64,000 nt of DNA from Caulobacter mirabilis (GCF_002749615.1 NZ_CP024201.1:4135001-4199000); one strand, 5' to 3'. Shown: positions 44,780 to 53,771, counted from the stretch's first letter. Notes: generated from the letters alone by a model not told the origin. Program-made: numbers and translations.

Positions 44780-44881
44780 GTCCCGGCGAAGGCCGGGACC
44801 CAGGTCGAAGGTCGCATCCCATCCGGCGATGCTCGGGCCGAGGACGCTCGGGCCGGGACTGGACCCCGGCTTTCGCCGGGG
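44780..44881. repeat. GC-rich double-hairpin intergenic repeat
   Basis: Two perfect hairpins face each other: GTCCCGGC-GAAG-GCCGGGAC (44780-44799) and CCCCGGC-TTTC-GCCGGGG (44864-44881), with CTCGGGCC words repeated between them. The unit fills the gap between the small plus-strand gene and the end of the MarR gene. It is the kind of element often seen between convergent genes in GC-rich alphaproteobacteria and may double as terminator. Confidence 0.65.
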
Positions 44882-44895
44882 CGCTCGGGCAGGAA

Positions 44896-45456
44896 TCAGG
44901 CCGCCGCTTCGGCGACGATCACGTCGCCCTTGGCCTTCTTGTCCTTCTTTTTCTTCTTCTCGCCCTTGCCGGCCTTGGGCGGCTTGTCGGTCTTGGCCTT
45001 CTTGGTCGGGGCGACGCCCGAGGCCAGGATGGCGACCGCTTCCAGGAAGGCGTCGCGCTTGCCCTTGGGCAGCAGAGCCAGCAGGCGGCCGTCGGCGGCC
45101 CCGGCCTTGGGCCCCGTCTCCTCCAGCGCCAGGCGGCCGGCGTCGGTCAGGCGCACGGCGTTGGCGCGGGCGTCCAGGTTGGAGCGTTCGCGGGCCAGCA
45201 GCCCCTTGTCGAGCATGCGGGCGACCATGTCGGCCAGGGTCGAGCGGTCGACGCCGGTGGCGGCCACCAGATCGGCCTGGGCCGCGCCCTCGCGCGCCGC
45301 GACAGCGGCCAGCACGGCGTGCTGGCGTTGCGTGATCGCGCCTGCGCCGGCTTCCTCGGCATAGAAATCCATGGCCCGCTGGGCCGCGCGATGAAGCAGG
45401 TGACCGACCGAAGCCTCGACGGTCACGATACGCTTAGCGGCCTTGTCCTTCGCCAT
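44896..45456 (-). CDS. MarR family regulator with Lys-rich tail
   Basis: A 186-residue protein. The first 140 residues are a MarR winged helix (ITQRQHAVLAAVAAREGAAQADLVAATGVDRSTLADMVARML, wing DARANAVRLTDAG). The last 35 residues are almost all Lys, Gly and Asp (KAGKGEKKKKKDKKAKG) before an acidic end. Such a tail could bind DNA non-specifically. The ATG at 45456 was chosen; 16 codons upstream are also open. Target unknown; yciB lies upstream on the same strand. Confidence 0.9.
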   Translation of the reverse strand: MAKDKAAKRIVTVEASVGHLLHRAAQRAMDFYAEEAGAGAITQRQHAVLAAVAAREGAAQADLVAATGVDRSTLADMVARMLDKGLLARERSNLDARANAVRLTDAGRLALEETGPKAGAADGRLLALLPKGKRDAFLEAVAILASGVAPTKKAKTDKPPKAGKGEKKKKKDKKAKGDVIVAEAAA

Positions 45457-45535
45457 GGCAAAATCCCCTCCGGCTGAGCGGTGCGGACCGTAGCGAGGAT
45501 ACACGACGGTTTGACGACGGACGATCCGAACTCTG

Positions 45536-46132
45536 TCAGACGCCGGGATCGGGGGGCTCGGGCGCGGCGTCCTTTTCCTCCGGCTTCTCCATATGCTTCA
45601 TCATGAAGGGCACCTGGGTGATGGAGAAGACCAGCGCCAGCGGCAGGACGGCGATGCGGAAGCCGACCCAGAACTCGTTGCTCTGGGTGCGCCAGACGAT
45701 CTCGTTGGCGACGGCGATAGCGATGAAGTAGAGGCCATAGCGGACGCTCAGCGTGCGCCAGGCGGCATCGGCCATGCGGATGCTGTCGCCGAGCAGCAGC
45801 TTCAGCGGGTTCTTGCCCAGGGCCACCCCGCCCAGCAGCGCCGCGGCGAAGGCCGCATTCTGGAAGCTGAGCTTCATCTTCACGAACGCCTCGTCGTGGA
45901 AGATCAGCGTCAGGCCGCCGAAGACGATGGCGAAGATGCCGGCGATCAGCGGCAGCGGCGCGATCCGCCGCTCGACCACATAGCCGACGATCAGCGCCAG
46001 CACCGAGGCGGCGACCAGCACGCCGGTGGCCAGCAGCATGTTCTTGCCAAAGCCGAAGAAGGCGATCGCGAAGGCTATGGGCGCGCCGTAGTCCACGGCG
46101 GTGCGGACCCAGCGGGCCGATGATCCGGTCAT
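45536..46132 (-). CDS. yciB: Intracellular septation protein A (YciB/IspZ)
   Basis: A 198-residue inner-membrane protein with about five or six helices and the YciB pattern: DYGAPIAFAIAFFG, KMKLSFQNAAFAAALLGGVAL, GKNPLKLLLGDSIRM, WRTLSVRYGLYFIAIAVANEIVW and WVGFRIAVLPLALVFSITQ. YciB interacts with division and elongation proteins and affects septation. It begins 7 bases after ftsY on the same strand, a common alphaproteobacterial pairing. Confidence 0.95.
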   Translation of the reverse strand: MTGSSARWVRTAVDYGAPIAFAIAFFGFGKNMLLATGVLVAASVLALIVGYVVERRIAPLPLIAGIFAIVFGGLTLIFHDEAFVKMKLSFQNAAFAAALLGGVALGKNPLKLLLGDSIRMADAAWRTLSVRYGLYFIAIAVANEIVWRTQSNEFWVGFRIAVLPLALVFSITQVPFMMKHMEKPEEKDAAPEPPDPGV

Positions 46133-46139
46133 GAGGGTC

Positions 46140-47081
46140 TCAGTTCTCCAGGCCGACCAGCGAGCGCGAGAACGCCCGGGCGTCGAAAGGTTGCAGGTCG
46201 TCGATCCCTTCGCCGACCCCGATCAGCTTGATCGGCGAGTCCGAGGCGTGGGCGACGGGGACCAGCACGCCGCCGCGGGCGGTGCCGTCCAGCTTGGTCA
46301 TGACGATGCCGGACACCCCGACCTGGTTGCCGAAGATCTTCTCCTGGGCCAGGGCGTTGCGGCCGACGGTGGCGTCGAGCACCAGCAGGGTCTCGTGCGG
46401 GGCCTCGGCGTCGACCTTCTTGACCACGCGGATGACCTTCAGAAGCTCGTTCATCAGGTCCTGCTTGTTCTGCAGGCGGCCGGCGGTGTCGATCAGCACG
46501 ACGTCGTAGCCCTCGGCCTTGCCCTTCTCGACCGCCTCGAAGGCCAGGGCGGCGCTGTCGGACCCGGTCGGCTTGCTGAGAAAGTCGGCGCCGGCGCGCT
46601 CGGCCCAGACCTTGAGCTGCTCGACAGCGGCGGCGCGGAAGGTGTCGCCGGCGGCGATCAGCACCTTGGCGCCCTTGGCGCGCAGGTCGGCGGCGATCTT
46701 GCCCAGGGTGGTCGTCTTGCCCGAGCCGTTCACGCCCACGAACATCACCACATAGGGGCGCGGACCCGACAGCGGATCGAACTCGCCCTGACGAGGCGTC
46801 AGCTCGGCGGCCACGGCCTCGGCCAGGGCTTCCTTGACCTCATCCTCGCTCGACGCCTTGCCGAAGCGGGCCTTGCCGAAGGCCTCGGCGATGCGGGCCG
46901 CCGCGTGCGGACCGAGATCGGCCTCGATCAGCATCTCCTCGAGCTGGTCGAGCTGCTCCTGGTCGAGCGGCTTCTTGGTGAAGCTGGTCGCGACCTGCGT
47001 GACCTGCTCGGTCATCTCGCGAGAGGTCCGCGAGAGTCCGGCGGTCAGCCGCTGGAACCAGCCTTTCTTCTGTTCTGCCAT
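46140..47081 (-). CDS. ftsY: Signal recognition particle receptor FtsY
   Basis: FtsY is the membrane-docking GTPase for SRP. The 313-residue protein lacks the long acidic A domain of E. coli FtsY, as in most alphaproteobacteria, and starts with an amphipathic helix (GWFQRLTAGLSRTSREM). NG-domain motifs: GVNGSGKTTTLGK at 116-128, DTFRAAAVEQL, DTAGRLQNK, TKLDGTARGG, and GVGEGIDDLQPF. Its partner ffh is at 8258. Confidence 0.97.
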   Translation of the reverse strand: MAEQKKGWFQRLTAGLSRTSREMTEQVTQVATSFTKKPLDQEQLDQLEEMLIEADLGPHAAARIAEAFGKARFGKASSEDEVKEALAEAVAAELTPRQGEFDPLSGPRPYVVMFVGVNGSGKTTTLGKIAADLRAKGAKVLIAAGDTFRAAAVEQLKVWAERAGADFLSKPTGSDSAALAFEAVEKGKAEGYDVVLIDTAGRLQNKQDLMNELLKVIRVVKKVDAEAPHETLLVLDATVGRNALAQEKIFGNQVGVSGIVMTKLDGTARGGVLVPVAHASDSPIKLIGVGEGIDDLQPFDARAFSRSLVGLEN

Positions 47082-47142
47082 GAACAGCGCTCTTAGCGGG
47101 TCGCACTCCCGCAGTCACGCGCATCAGGCTACACAGGGGCGC

Positions 47143-47772
47143 ATGACCGCGCTCGACTGGGCCTTCGTCGTCTTCGACTACGCCGCCGTGGCCGTGTTCG
47201 GCGCCACCGGCGCGCTGGCGGCCGCCCGACGCAAGGAAGACATCGTCACCTTCGCCTTCTTCGCGGCGATCACCGGCGTCGGCGGCGGCACGCTGCGCGA
47301 CCTGCTCATCGGGGCGCCGGTGTTCTGGGTCAATTCGCCGGGCTACCTGATCGTCTGCGTGCTGGCCGCGCTGGCGGTCTGGGTCGTGGGCGAGCGGACC
47401 TGGCGCTATTTCGCCCTGCTGTGGCTCGACGCGGTCGGCCTGTCCGCCTACGCCATCGTCGGCGCGGCCAAGGCCCTGACCATGGGCGTGCATCCGGTCT
47501 CGGCCGTGGTCATGGGCGTGCTGACGGCGACCTTCGGCGGCGTGATCCGCGACGTCCTGGCCGTGGCCCCCTCGGTGCTGCTGCGCCGGGAGCTGTACGT
47601 CAGCTGCGCCCTGGCCGGGGCGGCGGTGTTCGTGATCCTGACCTGGTTCGGCCTCAACAACCTGGTCGCCAGCGGCGCCGGCTTCCTGAGCGCGTTCGCC
47701 ATCCGCGCCGGCGCGATCCGCTACGGCTGGGCGCTGCGAGGCTTCCCGGGGAAGGACAAGCCGGGGGGATAG
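47143..47772 (+). CDS. Trimeric intracellular cation (TRIC) channel family protein (UPF0126)
   Basis: A 209-residue inner-membrane protein with seven helices made from two repeated three-helix units, each with the glycine motif GVGGGTLRDLL (first) and TFGGVIRDVL (second). TRIC-type bacterial channels conduct K+ and have a kink at these glycines. ATG at 47143. Divergent from ftsY; followed by a dispersed repeat. Confidence 0.93.
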   Translation: MTALDWAFVVFDYAAVAVFGATGALAAARRKEDIVTFAFFAAITGVGGGTLRDLLIGAPVFWVNSPGYLIVCVLAALAVWVVGERTWRYFALLWLDAVGLSAYAIVGAAKALTMGVHPVSAVVMGVLTATFGGVIRDVLAVAPSVLLRRELYVSCALAGAAVFVILTWFGLNNLVASGAGFLSAFAIRAGAIRYGWALRGFPGKDKPGG

Positions 47773-47776
47773 GCGC

Positions 47777-47860
47777 GGGGACATGCTCCCGCAGGGTGCG
47801 TGTCCCCCAGACCGGAACACGCAGGACGGGGACACGCACCACTTCGCGGAGCATGTCCCC
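47777..47860. repeat. Dispersed palindromic repeat, copy 2
   Basis: The 31-base unit at 47777-47807 matches 28648-28678 at 30 of 31 positions. Its inverse follows at 47828-47860 (GGGGACACGCACC ... GCATGTCCCC), making a larger stem than in copy 1. It fills the space between the convergent TRIC and GFA genes. Confidence 0.85.
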
Positions 47861-47874
47861 GGTCGAGCACGCCC

Positions 47875-48339
47875 TTACCGCTCCGGCCAGGTCTCGGTGT
47901 CGTGGTCGGGATGCTGGTTGGAGACGATGCCGGCGTAATGCGCCGCCCCGGCCTGGCCCTCGCTGAGGTCCCGCACCGGGATCTCGCCGACATGGTCGAT
48001 CCAGCCCTGCCGCGCCTCGGGCGACAGCTGGAGGCTGGGCGGCGCGACGCCCGGGTCGTCGAGGGCGAAGATCGACAGGTCGATCCAGTCTCCGGCGTAC
48101 TCGAAGGTCAGCGGCGTGCCGCAGTCGCCGCAGAAGCCGCGCTGGACCTTGTTGGAGCTGGCGAACCGCCTGGGATCGCCGCGCGTCCAGGTCACCTCGG
48201 CGATCCGCGCCGAGACCAGCGCCCCGAACGGACCGCCGAACGCCTTCTGGCACATGCGGCAATGGCAGATGGAGGCGCGGCCGAGCTTGCCGACGACGGT
48301 GAAGCGGACGGCCCCGCACTGGCAGCCGCCGCTGAACAT
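47875..48339 (-). CDS. GFA (glutathione-dependent formaldehyde-activating-like) zinc protein
   Basis: A 154-residue protein of the GFA/CENP-V fold. Zinc ligands are clear: CQC in GGCQCGAVRF, CHCRMC in ICHCRMCQKAFGG, and CGDC in GFCGDCGTPL. The family name comes from S-hydroxymethylglutathione synthase, but most members have no proven activity. Its ATG overlaps the mtaB stop by one base (TGATG), so it is the second gene of an mtaB operon. Confidence 0.92.
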   Translation of the reverse strand: MFSGGCQCGAVRFTVVGKLGRASICHCRMCQKAFGGPFGALVSARIAEVTWTRGDPRRFASSNKVQRGFCGDCGTPLTFEYAGDWIDLSIFALDDPGVAPPSLQLSPEARQGWIDHVGEIPVRDLSEGQAGAAHYAGIVSNQHPDHDTETWPER

Positions 48340-49610
48340 CACGCCAGCTCCGCCGTGACGCGGGTCCCGTCGACGCCGGTCACCCGCATGGCGACGATCT
48401 CGCCCTGGGGCGCCTCGCCGGTGAACACGATCTCGGTGAAATCGTCGGCGCGGGCGAAGCCTTCGCGCTCGACCAAGCCGTTCAGCACGCGGCCGACCTG
48501 ACGCTCCAGGTGGCGTTGCAGCGCGGCGTCGCCGGCCTGGCGCAGGCGGCGGGCGCGGTCCTTGATCACCGGCCCCTTCACCGGCGGCATCCGGGCGGCC
48601 GGGGTGCCCGGACGGGCGCTGTAGGGGAAGACGTGCAGGAAGCTGAGGCCCGCCTCCTCGACCAGCTTCAGGGTGTTCTCGAACGCCGCCTCGCTCTCGG
48701 TCGGGAAGCCGGCGATCAGGTCGGCGCCGAAGGCGGTGTCCGGGCGCACGGCCCGCACGCTCTCGACCAGCTTCAGGGCGTCGGCGCGCAGATGGCGGCG
48801 CTTCATCCGCTTCAGGATCAGGTCGTCGCCGGCCTGCAGCGACAGGTGCAGGTAGGGCATCAGCCGCGGCTCTTCCGCCAGGCAGCGCATCAGGTCCGGG
48901 TCGATCTCGGCCGCGTCGATCGACGACAGGCGCAGGCGCGGCAGGGTCGGGACCAGCTTGAGGATGCGCGACACCAGCTGGCCCAGCGTCGGCTGGCCGG
49001 GCAGGTCCAGGCCCCAGCTGGTGATGTCGACGCCGGTCAGCACCACCTCGCGGTAGCCCTCGGCGGTCAGGCGGCGGACCTGCTCGACGATCTCGCCAGC
49101 GGCGGCGCTGCGGCTGTTCCCGCGGCCGTAGGGGATGATGCAGAAGGTGCAGCGGTGGTCGCAGCCGTTCTGGACCTCGACATAGGCCCGCGCCCGGTCC
49201 TTCAGCCCGTCGACCAGATGGCCGGCGGTCTCGCGCACCGACATGATGTCGTTGACCCGCACCCGCGCCGAGGTGTCGGCCAGGGCGCCCGGCGCGGCCT
49301 TCTCGGCGTTGCCCAGGACCAGATCGACCTCGGGCATGGCGGCGAAGGCCTGCGGATCGATCTGGGCGGCGCAGCCGGTGACGATCAGCCGGGCTCCCGG
49401 CCGCTCGCGGCGGGCCTTGCGGATCGCCTGGCGCGCCTGGCGCACGGCCTCGTTGGTCACCGCGCAGGTGTTGAACACGACCGCGTCGGCCAGCCCGTCC
49501 GCCTCGGCGCGGGCGCGGATGGCCTCGCTCTCGTAGGCGTTCAGCCGGCAGCCGAAGGTGACAACCTCGACGTCGTCCGGCGCGGCGGGAATGGGGGCGG
49601 AAGCGGTCAT
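48339..49610 (-). CDS. mtaB: tRNA t6A37 methylthiotransferase MtaB
   Basis: A 423-residue radical-SAM enzyme converting t6A37 to ms2t6A37 in tRNA. N-terminal UPF0004 domain with cluster Cys in FGCRLNAYES, FNTCAVTNEA and VTGCAAQID; radical-SAM CxxxCxxC in NGCDHRCTFCIIPYGRGNSRS; C-terminal TRAM-like barrel (EIVFTGEAPQGEIVAMRVTG). The MtaB type is indicated by the short, single-TRAM length. Divergent from nothing nearby; 83 bases lie upstream before the next gene end. Confidence 0.95.
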   Translation of the reverse strand: MTASAPIPAAPDDVEVVTFGCRLNAYESEAIRARAEADGLADAVVFNTCAVTNEAVRQARQAIRKARRERPGARLIVTGCAAQIDPQAFAAMPEVDLVLGNAEKAAPGALADTSARVRVNDIMSVRETAGHLVDGLKDRARAYVEVQNGCDHRCTFCIIPYGRGNSRSAAAGEIVEQVRRLTAEGYREVVLTGVDITSWGLDLPGQPTLGQLVSRILKLVPTLPRLRLSSIDAAEIDPDLMRCLAEEPRLMPYLHLSLQAGDDLILKRMKRRHLRADALKLVESVRAVRPDTAFGADLIAGFPTESEAAFENTLKLVEEAGLSFLHVFPYSARPGTPAARMPPVKGPVIKDRARRLRQAGDAALQRHLERQVGRVLNGLVEREGFARADDFTEIVFTGEAPQGEIVAMRVTGVDGTRVTAELA

Positions 49611-49693
49611 GGCTCAGAACGAAGACGGGCGGCCCCGGAGCCGCCCTTGTGCAGTGCATATAGCATGTCGGGCGCCCGAAGGGGAGCGGCGCC

Positions 49694-50065
49694 CTAGCCG
49701 ATCGGGCGCCGCGCCGCGCAACCCCTCCGTCTCAGGTGCGAGGCCTTGCCCCAGATCATCGTTTCGTGGAGCACCTCGACGCGGTCTCCGACCCGGCACC
49801 GGTGGGCATCGGGCGCGCGGACGTTGACCGTCCGGCCGCTGTCCGTGCGGATCACCACCCGGCCGCGCGAGCCGGTATCGGTTTCCAACAGGCCGAAGTC
49901 CTGGATGATTCCGGCCTCCGTCGTGTCGGGCCCCGCCGGAACGAGGATCGCCAGCACCAGCGCGCCGGCGGCCAGACTCGCGGCGGCCAGCACCAACCCG
50001 TCCTTCCAGCCCCCGTAGAGCGCGAACCAGAGGCGGATACGTTGAGGACGCGACAATTCCCCCAT
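49694..50065 (-). CDS. Single-pass membrane protein of unknown function
   Basis: A 123-residue protein: a short basic start (MGELSRPQRIRLWFALYGGW), one hydrophobic helix (GLVLAAASLAAGALVLAILV) and a soluble beta-rich part (RVVIRTDSGRTVNVRAPDAHRCRVGDRVEVL) that resembles a small OB/NfeD-like barrel. The C-terminus is basic. The ATG at 50065 avoids an 18-residue Pro/Arg-rich extension. No family recognised. Confidence 0.7.
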   Translation of the reverse strand: MGELSRPQRIRLWFALYGGWKDGLVLAAASLAAGALVLAILVPAGPDTTEAGIIQDFGLLETDTGSRGRVVIRTDSGRTVNVRAPDAHRCRVGDRVEVLHETMIWGKASHLRRRGCAARRPIG

Positions 50066-50190
50066 GGGCGGACGCCTATCACTCGAGCCGGGACAGCCGC
50101 AATCGCGGGGAGGGTTCACGCCCCCGCTAGGCGCCCGCGCGTGAACCCGGCTAAGACGGTTTCGTGCACAACCGAGACCCGCGCTATCCC

Positions 50191-51054
50191 ATGATCGACC
50201 GTCCCCGCCGCAGCGCCCTGTACATGCCCGCCTCGAACGCCAAGGCGATCGAGAAGGCCCGCTCGCTCGCCTGCGACGTGGTGATCCTCGACCTGGAGGA
50301 CGCCGTCGCGCCGGAGGCTAAGGAGACGGCGCGCGAACAGGCGGTCCAGGCGATCGCCGACGGCGGCTTCGGTCGGCGCGAGCTGGTCATCCGCATCAAC
50401 GGCCTGGACACCCCCTGGGGCGAGGCCGACCTGCGCGCCGCCGCCGCGGCGCGGCCCGACGCCGTGCTGGTTCCCAAGGTGAACGGCCCCGCCGACGTCG
50501 CCGCCTGCAGCGCCGCGCTGGAGGGCGACACCGCCCTGTGGGCGATGATCGAGACCGGCCGCGCCGTCTTCGCCGTCGAGCCGATCGCCGCGGCGTCGGC
50601 CACATCCCGGCTGACCACCTTCGTGATGGGCGTCAACGACCTGGCCAAGGAGACCCGCGCCCACATCCTGCCGCGCCGCGAGGCCTTCCACGCCGCCCTG
50701 TCGCTGTCGGTGACGGCGGCGCGGATCCACGGCCTGACCATCCTGGACGGGGTGTTCAACGACATCGAGGATCTGAACGGCCTGGAAGACGCCTGTCGCC
50801 AGGGCGTCGAGTTCGGCTTCGACGGCAAGACCCTGATCCACCCCAAGCAGATCGGCGTCTGCAATGTGCTGTTCTCGCCCTCGCCGGCCGAGGTCGACTG
50901 GGCGCGGGCGGTGATCGCCGCCTTCGCCCTGCCGGAGAACCAGGGCAAGGGCGCCATCCGGGTCGACGGCAAGATGACCGAGCTGCTGCACCTCGCCCAG
51001 GCCCAGCGCCTAGTCGCCGTGGCCGACGCGATCCACGCGGCGGAGGCGGCTTGA
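50191..51054 (+). CDS. CoA ester lyase, CitE / malyl-CoA lyase-like (HpcH/HpaI family)
   Basis: A 287-residue TIM-barrel enzyme: RSALYMPASNAKAIEKA, VVILDLEDAVAPEAK (Mg-binding Glu/Asp), RINGLDTPWGEADL (catalytic Arg), VPKVNGPADV, AMIETGRAVF and GFDGKTLIHPKQI. Such enzymes cleave or form citramalyl-, malyl- or methylmalyl-CoA. A mesaconyl-CoA hydratase-like gene 2.7 kb away favours methylmalyl- or malyl-CoA. A GTG at 50164 would add nine residues; neither start has a good ribosome site. Confidence 0.9.
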   Translation: MIDRPRRSALYMPASNAKAIEKARSLACDVVILDLEDAVAPEAKETAREQAVQAIADGGFGRRELVIRINGLDTPWGEADLRAAAAARPDAVLVPKVNGPADVAACSAALEGDTALWAMIETGRAVFAVEPIAAASATSRLTTFVMGVNDLAKETRAHILPRREAFHAALSLSVTAARIHGLTILDGVFNDIEDLNGLEDACRQGVEFGFDGKTLIHPKQIGVCNVLFSPSPAEVDWARAVIAAFALPENQGKGAIRVDGKMTELLHLAQAQRLVAVADAIHAAEAA

Positions 51055-51785
51055 AGCCCGGCCTTCTCCCTCTCCTCGCCGGCCTGAGCCTCGCCGTCTC
51101 CGCGGCGGCTGGCGCGCAGGAGCCTGCGCCGCCCCCACCCGCCGAAGCCCCGCTGACGGACGACCCGATCGCCGCGCTGATCGGCGCCCTCCCGCCGGAC
51201 CAGACGACGGACATGGACGCCGAGGAGGCCGCGCCCGAGCCGGCGGCCGCGCCCCTAGCGACCGCGCCGGCGACGCCGCCCCAACCGATCCCGGCGACCA
51301 TGCTCGCGCCGCCGCCCAGGCAGGACGCGCCGCTGGCCATCCCCTCGCTCAGCCGCCTGCCCAAGCTCGACCGGCCGGTGATGATCGGCGAGAGCGACCG
51401 CCGCCCCGACGCGCCGCCGACCGCGGTCGACCTAGCCTACGAGAACCGCATCCGCGCCTCCGTTCAGGCCGCGCAGGGACTTCAGGGACCGCTCGACGGA
51501 AACTGGACCGTCCGCGATTCGCACGGAACCGGGCTCTACGCCCTGCAGCTCGTCGACAAGGGCTACGGCTACATGCTGGAGGGCGCCTGGCGGTCGCTGG
51601 CCGGCGGACGGGTCGGGCTGATCGACAACATCGACCGCCAGCCGACCAGCATGACCCTCCGCATCACCCGCACGCCGGGCAAGGCGCCCGCGGTCCTGAC
51701 CCTGACTCCGCGCGGCGCCGCCGACTGGGCCGGCGAGCTGACCGACGAGGCCGGAACACGGCCGGTGGTGATGCGCCGGAACTAG
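51051..51785 (+). CDS. Secreted Pro/Ala-rich protein of unknown function
   Basis: A 244-residue protein starting at a TTG that overlaps the previous stop codon (TTGA, 51051-51054), with a signal peptide (KPGLLPLLAGLSLAVSAAAG). A long low-complexity Pro/Ala/Glu linker (to about 110) is followed by a compact domain (LDGNWTVRDSHGTGLYALQLV ... LIDNIDRQPTSMTLRITRTPG ... PVVMRRN) that is probably all beta. No family recognised. Translational coupling to the lyase gene may be incidental. Confidence 0.75.
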   Translation: MKPGLLPLLAGLSLAVSAAAGAQEPAPPPPAEAPLTDDPIAALIGALPPDQTTDMDAEEAAPEPAAAPLATAPATPPQPIPATMLAPPPRQDAPLAIPSLSRLPKLDRPVMIGESDRRPDAPPTAVDLAYENRIRASVQAAQGLQGPLDGNWTVRDSHGTGLYALQLVDKGYGYMLEGAWRSLAGGRVGLIDNIDRQPTSMTLRITRTPGKAPAVLTLTPRGAADWAGELTDEAGTRPVVMRRN

Positions 51786-53278
51786 GGCGTGGCCGTCGGC
51801 GTCTCCAGCGTCACGGCGACGCCGCGCGCGTTGTAGTCGATCTTCACGACCGAGAGCCTGTTGAGCCGCTGCATTTCTCGCCCAAGGCCGATGAGCCTGT
51901 TCAGCCTGACGGACCAGGCGTTGAGCCGGCCGGCGATGCTCAAGGCCTCTTCCCGATCGCGACGCGCCTGGTCGCGGACCTGACCGCTGCTGGAGCCGAT
52001 GAATTCATCGATCACCGGCGTCCGCCCCAGATCCGCCGGCAGCGGCGCCGGCAGGTCGCCCAAGGGCAGCTCCGTGAGATGGAAGCTGATCGGGCTCAGA
52101 AACTCGTCGAGGCCGCGCGAGGTGTAGTTCGCCGCCCGCGTGCCGCCGCTGAGGAAATTGGTGGCCATCGCGAACGGCGCCGACAGCACCAGATTGAAGC
52201 CCTCGGCGGGCGTCACCCTCAGGGAACGGTCGATCTTCGTGACCAGATCGTCGAAGGTGACGACATCTCGCCGGAGGGACACCGCCAGGTAGCTCTGACG
52301 ATCCGCCAGCGCCGGCGCGGCCAGCAGCTGGCCCGTCGCCGCGGTCAACTCGCCACAGCGGACCGTCAGCCTGGACAGCTGATCGGAGAAGGCCGCCGCC
52401 CGGCCCTCCCGCTTGGCCGCGTCGGACGTCGTCCGAACCCGCAGATCGTGCAGGGCGCCGGCCGGACCGCAGATCTCGCCGACGTCGTCATGAAGCTCCC
52501 AGACCTCGTCGGCGGCCACTTCCTGGGCCAGTCCGAGCAGTTGGTAGCGCCAGGCGATGTGCGAGAGCGCCGAAGCCGAGAAACCGTACAGGCGCCCGCG
52601 GGCGCCCGCGCCGGAAAGGTCCTCCGCCAGGGCGTTGATCGTTCCCATGGCGAACCAGGAGACCGCCGGGAAGTTGGCGTTGTTCACGAAGCTTTCCAGC
52701 ACGGCGCCTGTCGTGCCGATGGTGCTCGACAGTGCGAAGGCATCGCTCGCCTCCTGCTGAAGGCCCGCTCGACGGCGATAAGCCCGACCGGCGGCCAGCG
52801 TCTCCAGCAAGGAACAGTTGAGAACCTCCCGCCAGTAGCCCGTCGCGTCCTGTTTGAGGCAGCCGTCCAGCGTGCGCGCGAGCGGCTGCCTGTCCTTCTG
52901 CCGATCCAGCAGACCGCCGGCGCCGACCGCGACATTCTCGGCCGCCGCCATGTCCTGGTGCGTCGCGACCTCGACGGCGCGTCGGGCGAAGCCAGCCTGC
53001 CTCGAAGCCTCCTGCGCCTGGGTCCGCGCCTCGTTGGCCTGCTGGCCAGCGAACTGAGCGGCCCCGTCCGCGCGTTGGGCGGCGCCCCGGGCCGCCTCGG
53101 CGGCGGCGTTCGCATCGCTGATCGCCGCCTTCACTTCGTTGATGACCAAGGGCGATAGCGGCTGAGGCTGCGGCTGAGGCGCCGGCGCTGACTGAGCGGC
53201 GCAGGCCCCCGCGCCGAGCCATACGCAGGCCGCCGCGCTCGCCAGCGCCAGCCCCGAAGCTGTCTTGATCTTGATCAT
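51782..53278 (-). CDS. Large secreted helical protein of unknown function
   Basis: A 498-residue protein with a signal peptide (MIKIKTASGLALASAAACVW), a Pro/Gln linker, then an Ala-rich coiled coil (about 45-110; NAAAEAARGAAQRADGAAQF) and a long mixed domain with a few Cys. The C-terminal 60 residues are again helical (ARRDREEALSIAGRLNAWSV). I recognise no family. Base composition is slightly less GC-biased at third positions than its neighbours. It overlaps the convergent upstream gene by 4 bases. An AT-richer stretch at 53295-53338 may be its promoter. Confidence 0.8.
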   Translation of the reverse strand: MIKIKTASGLALASAAACVWLGAGACAAQSAPAPQPQPQPLSPLVINEVKAAISDANAAAEAARGAAQRADGAAQFAGQQANEARTQAQEASRQAGFARRAVEVATHQDMAAAENVAVGAGGLLDRQKDRQPLARTLDGCLKQDATGYWREVLNCSLLETLAAGRAYRRRAGLQQEASDAFALSSTIGTTGAVLESFVNNANFPAVSWFAMGTINALAEDLSGAGARGRLYGFSASALSHIAWRYQLLGLAQEVAADEVWELHDDVGEICGPAGALHDLRVRTTSDAAKREGRAAAFSDQLSRLTVRCGELTAATGQLLAAPALADRQSYLAVSLRRDVVTFDDLVTKIDRSLRVTPAEGFNLVLSAPFAMATNFLSGGTRAANYTSRGLDEFLSPISFHLTELPLGDLPAPLPADLGRTPVIDEFIGSSSGQVRDQARRDREEALSIAGRLNAWSVRLNRLIGLGREMQRLNRLSVVKIDYNARGVAVTLETPTATP

Positions 53279-53338
53279 GTCGCCCCCCGGCCCGATCGGA
53301 GAACGACGTTATTAACAACTTAAGGGAACATCAACAAA

Positions 53339-53767
53339 TCACCGCACCCCCAGCGTGCGGCGCACCGCCTCGATCGCGGTCGCGAGGATCGCCTCTCCAT
53401 AGGGTTCAGCCGTTCCGACGCCCCAGACCGGACCGGCCCAGGCGGGGTCCCCCGCGCGCCGGCCGACGACATGGAGGTGCAGCTGCGGCGTGACGTTGCC
53501 GAGGGCGCCCAGGTTCAGCTTCTCCACCGAAAAGCCGATCGCCTCGCCGACGCCGCGGACGGCGCGCCCCGCCAGCACCGACTCCTCGATCAGCGCCGCG
53601 CGATCGGCCGGCGACAGATCCTCGATCTCGCGCAGGCCGGCCCGGCGCGGGATCAGGATCAGCCAGGGCCAGCGGACATCATTCTGCAGGCGGATATGGC
53701 ACAGCCCCGTGTCGCCGACGAAAACCGAACCGCCCTCGAAGGCGGGGTCGACGGTGAAATCACTCAT
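53339..53767 (-). CDS. HIT family protein with variant active site
   Basis: A 142-residue histidine-triad protein: an N-terminal beta region (CHIRLQNDVRWPWLILIPRR) and the catalytic loop NLGALGNVTPQLHLHVVGRR. The canonical H-x-H-x-H is here Gln-Leu-His-Leu-His, so the first His is replaced, as in a recognised alphaproteobacterial subgroup with DPAWAGPVWG after the loop. Nucleotide hydrolase or transferase activity is possible. Four bases downstream of the MaoC-type gene, so cotranscribed. Confidence 0.9.
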   Translation of the reverse strand: MSDFTVDPAFEGGSVFVGDTGLCHIRLQNDVRWPWLILIPRRAGLREIEDLSPADRAALIEESVLAGRAVRGVGEAIGFSVEKLNLGALGNVTPQLHLHVVGRRAGDPAWAGPVWGVGTAEPYGEAILATAIEAVRRTLGVR

Positions 53768-53771
53768 CGGC

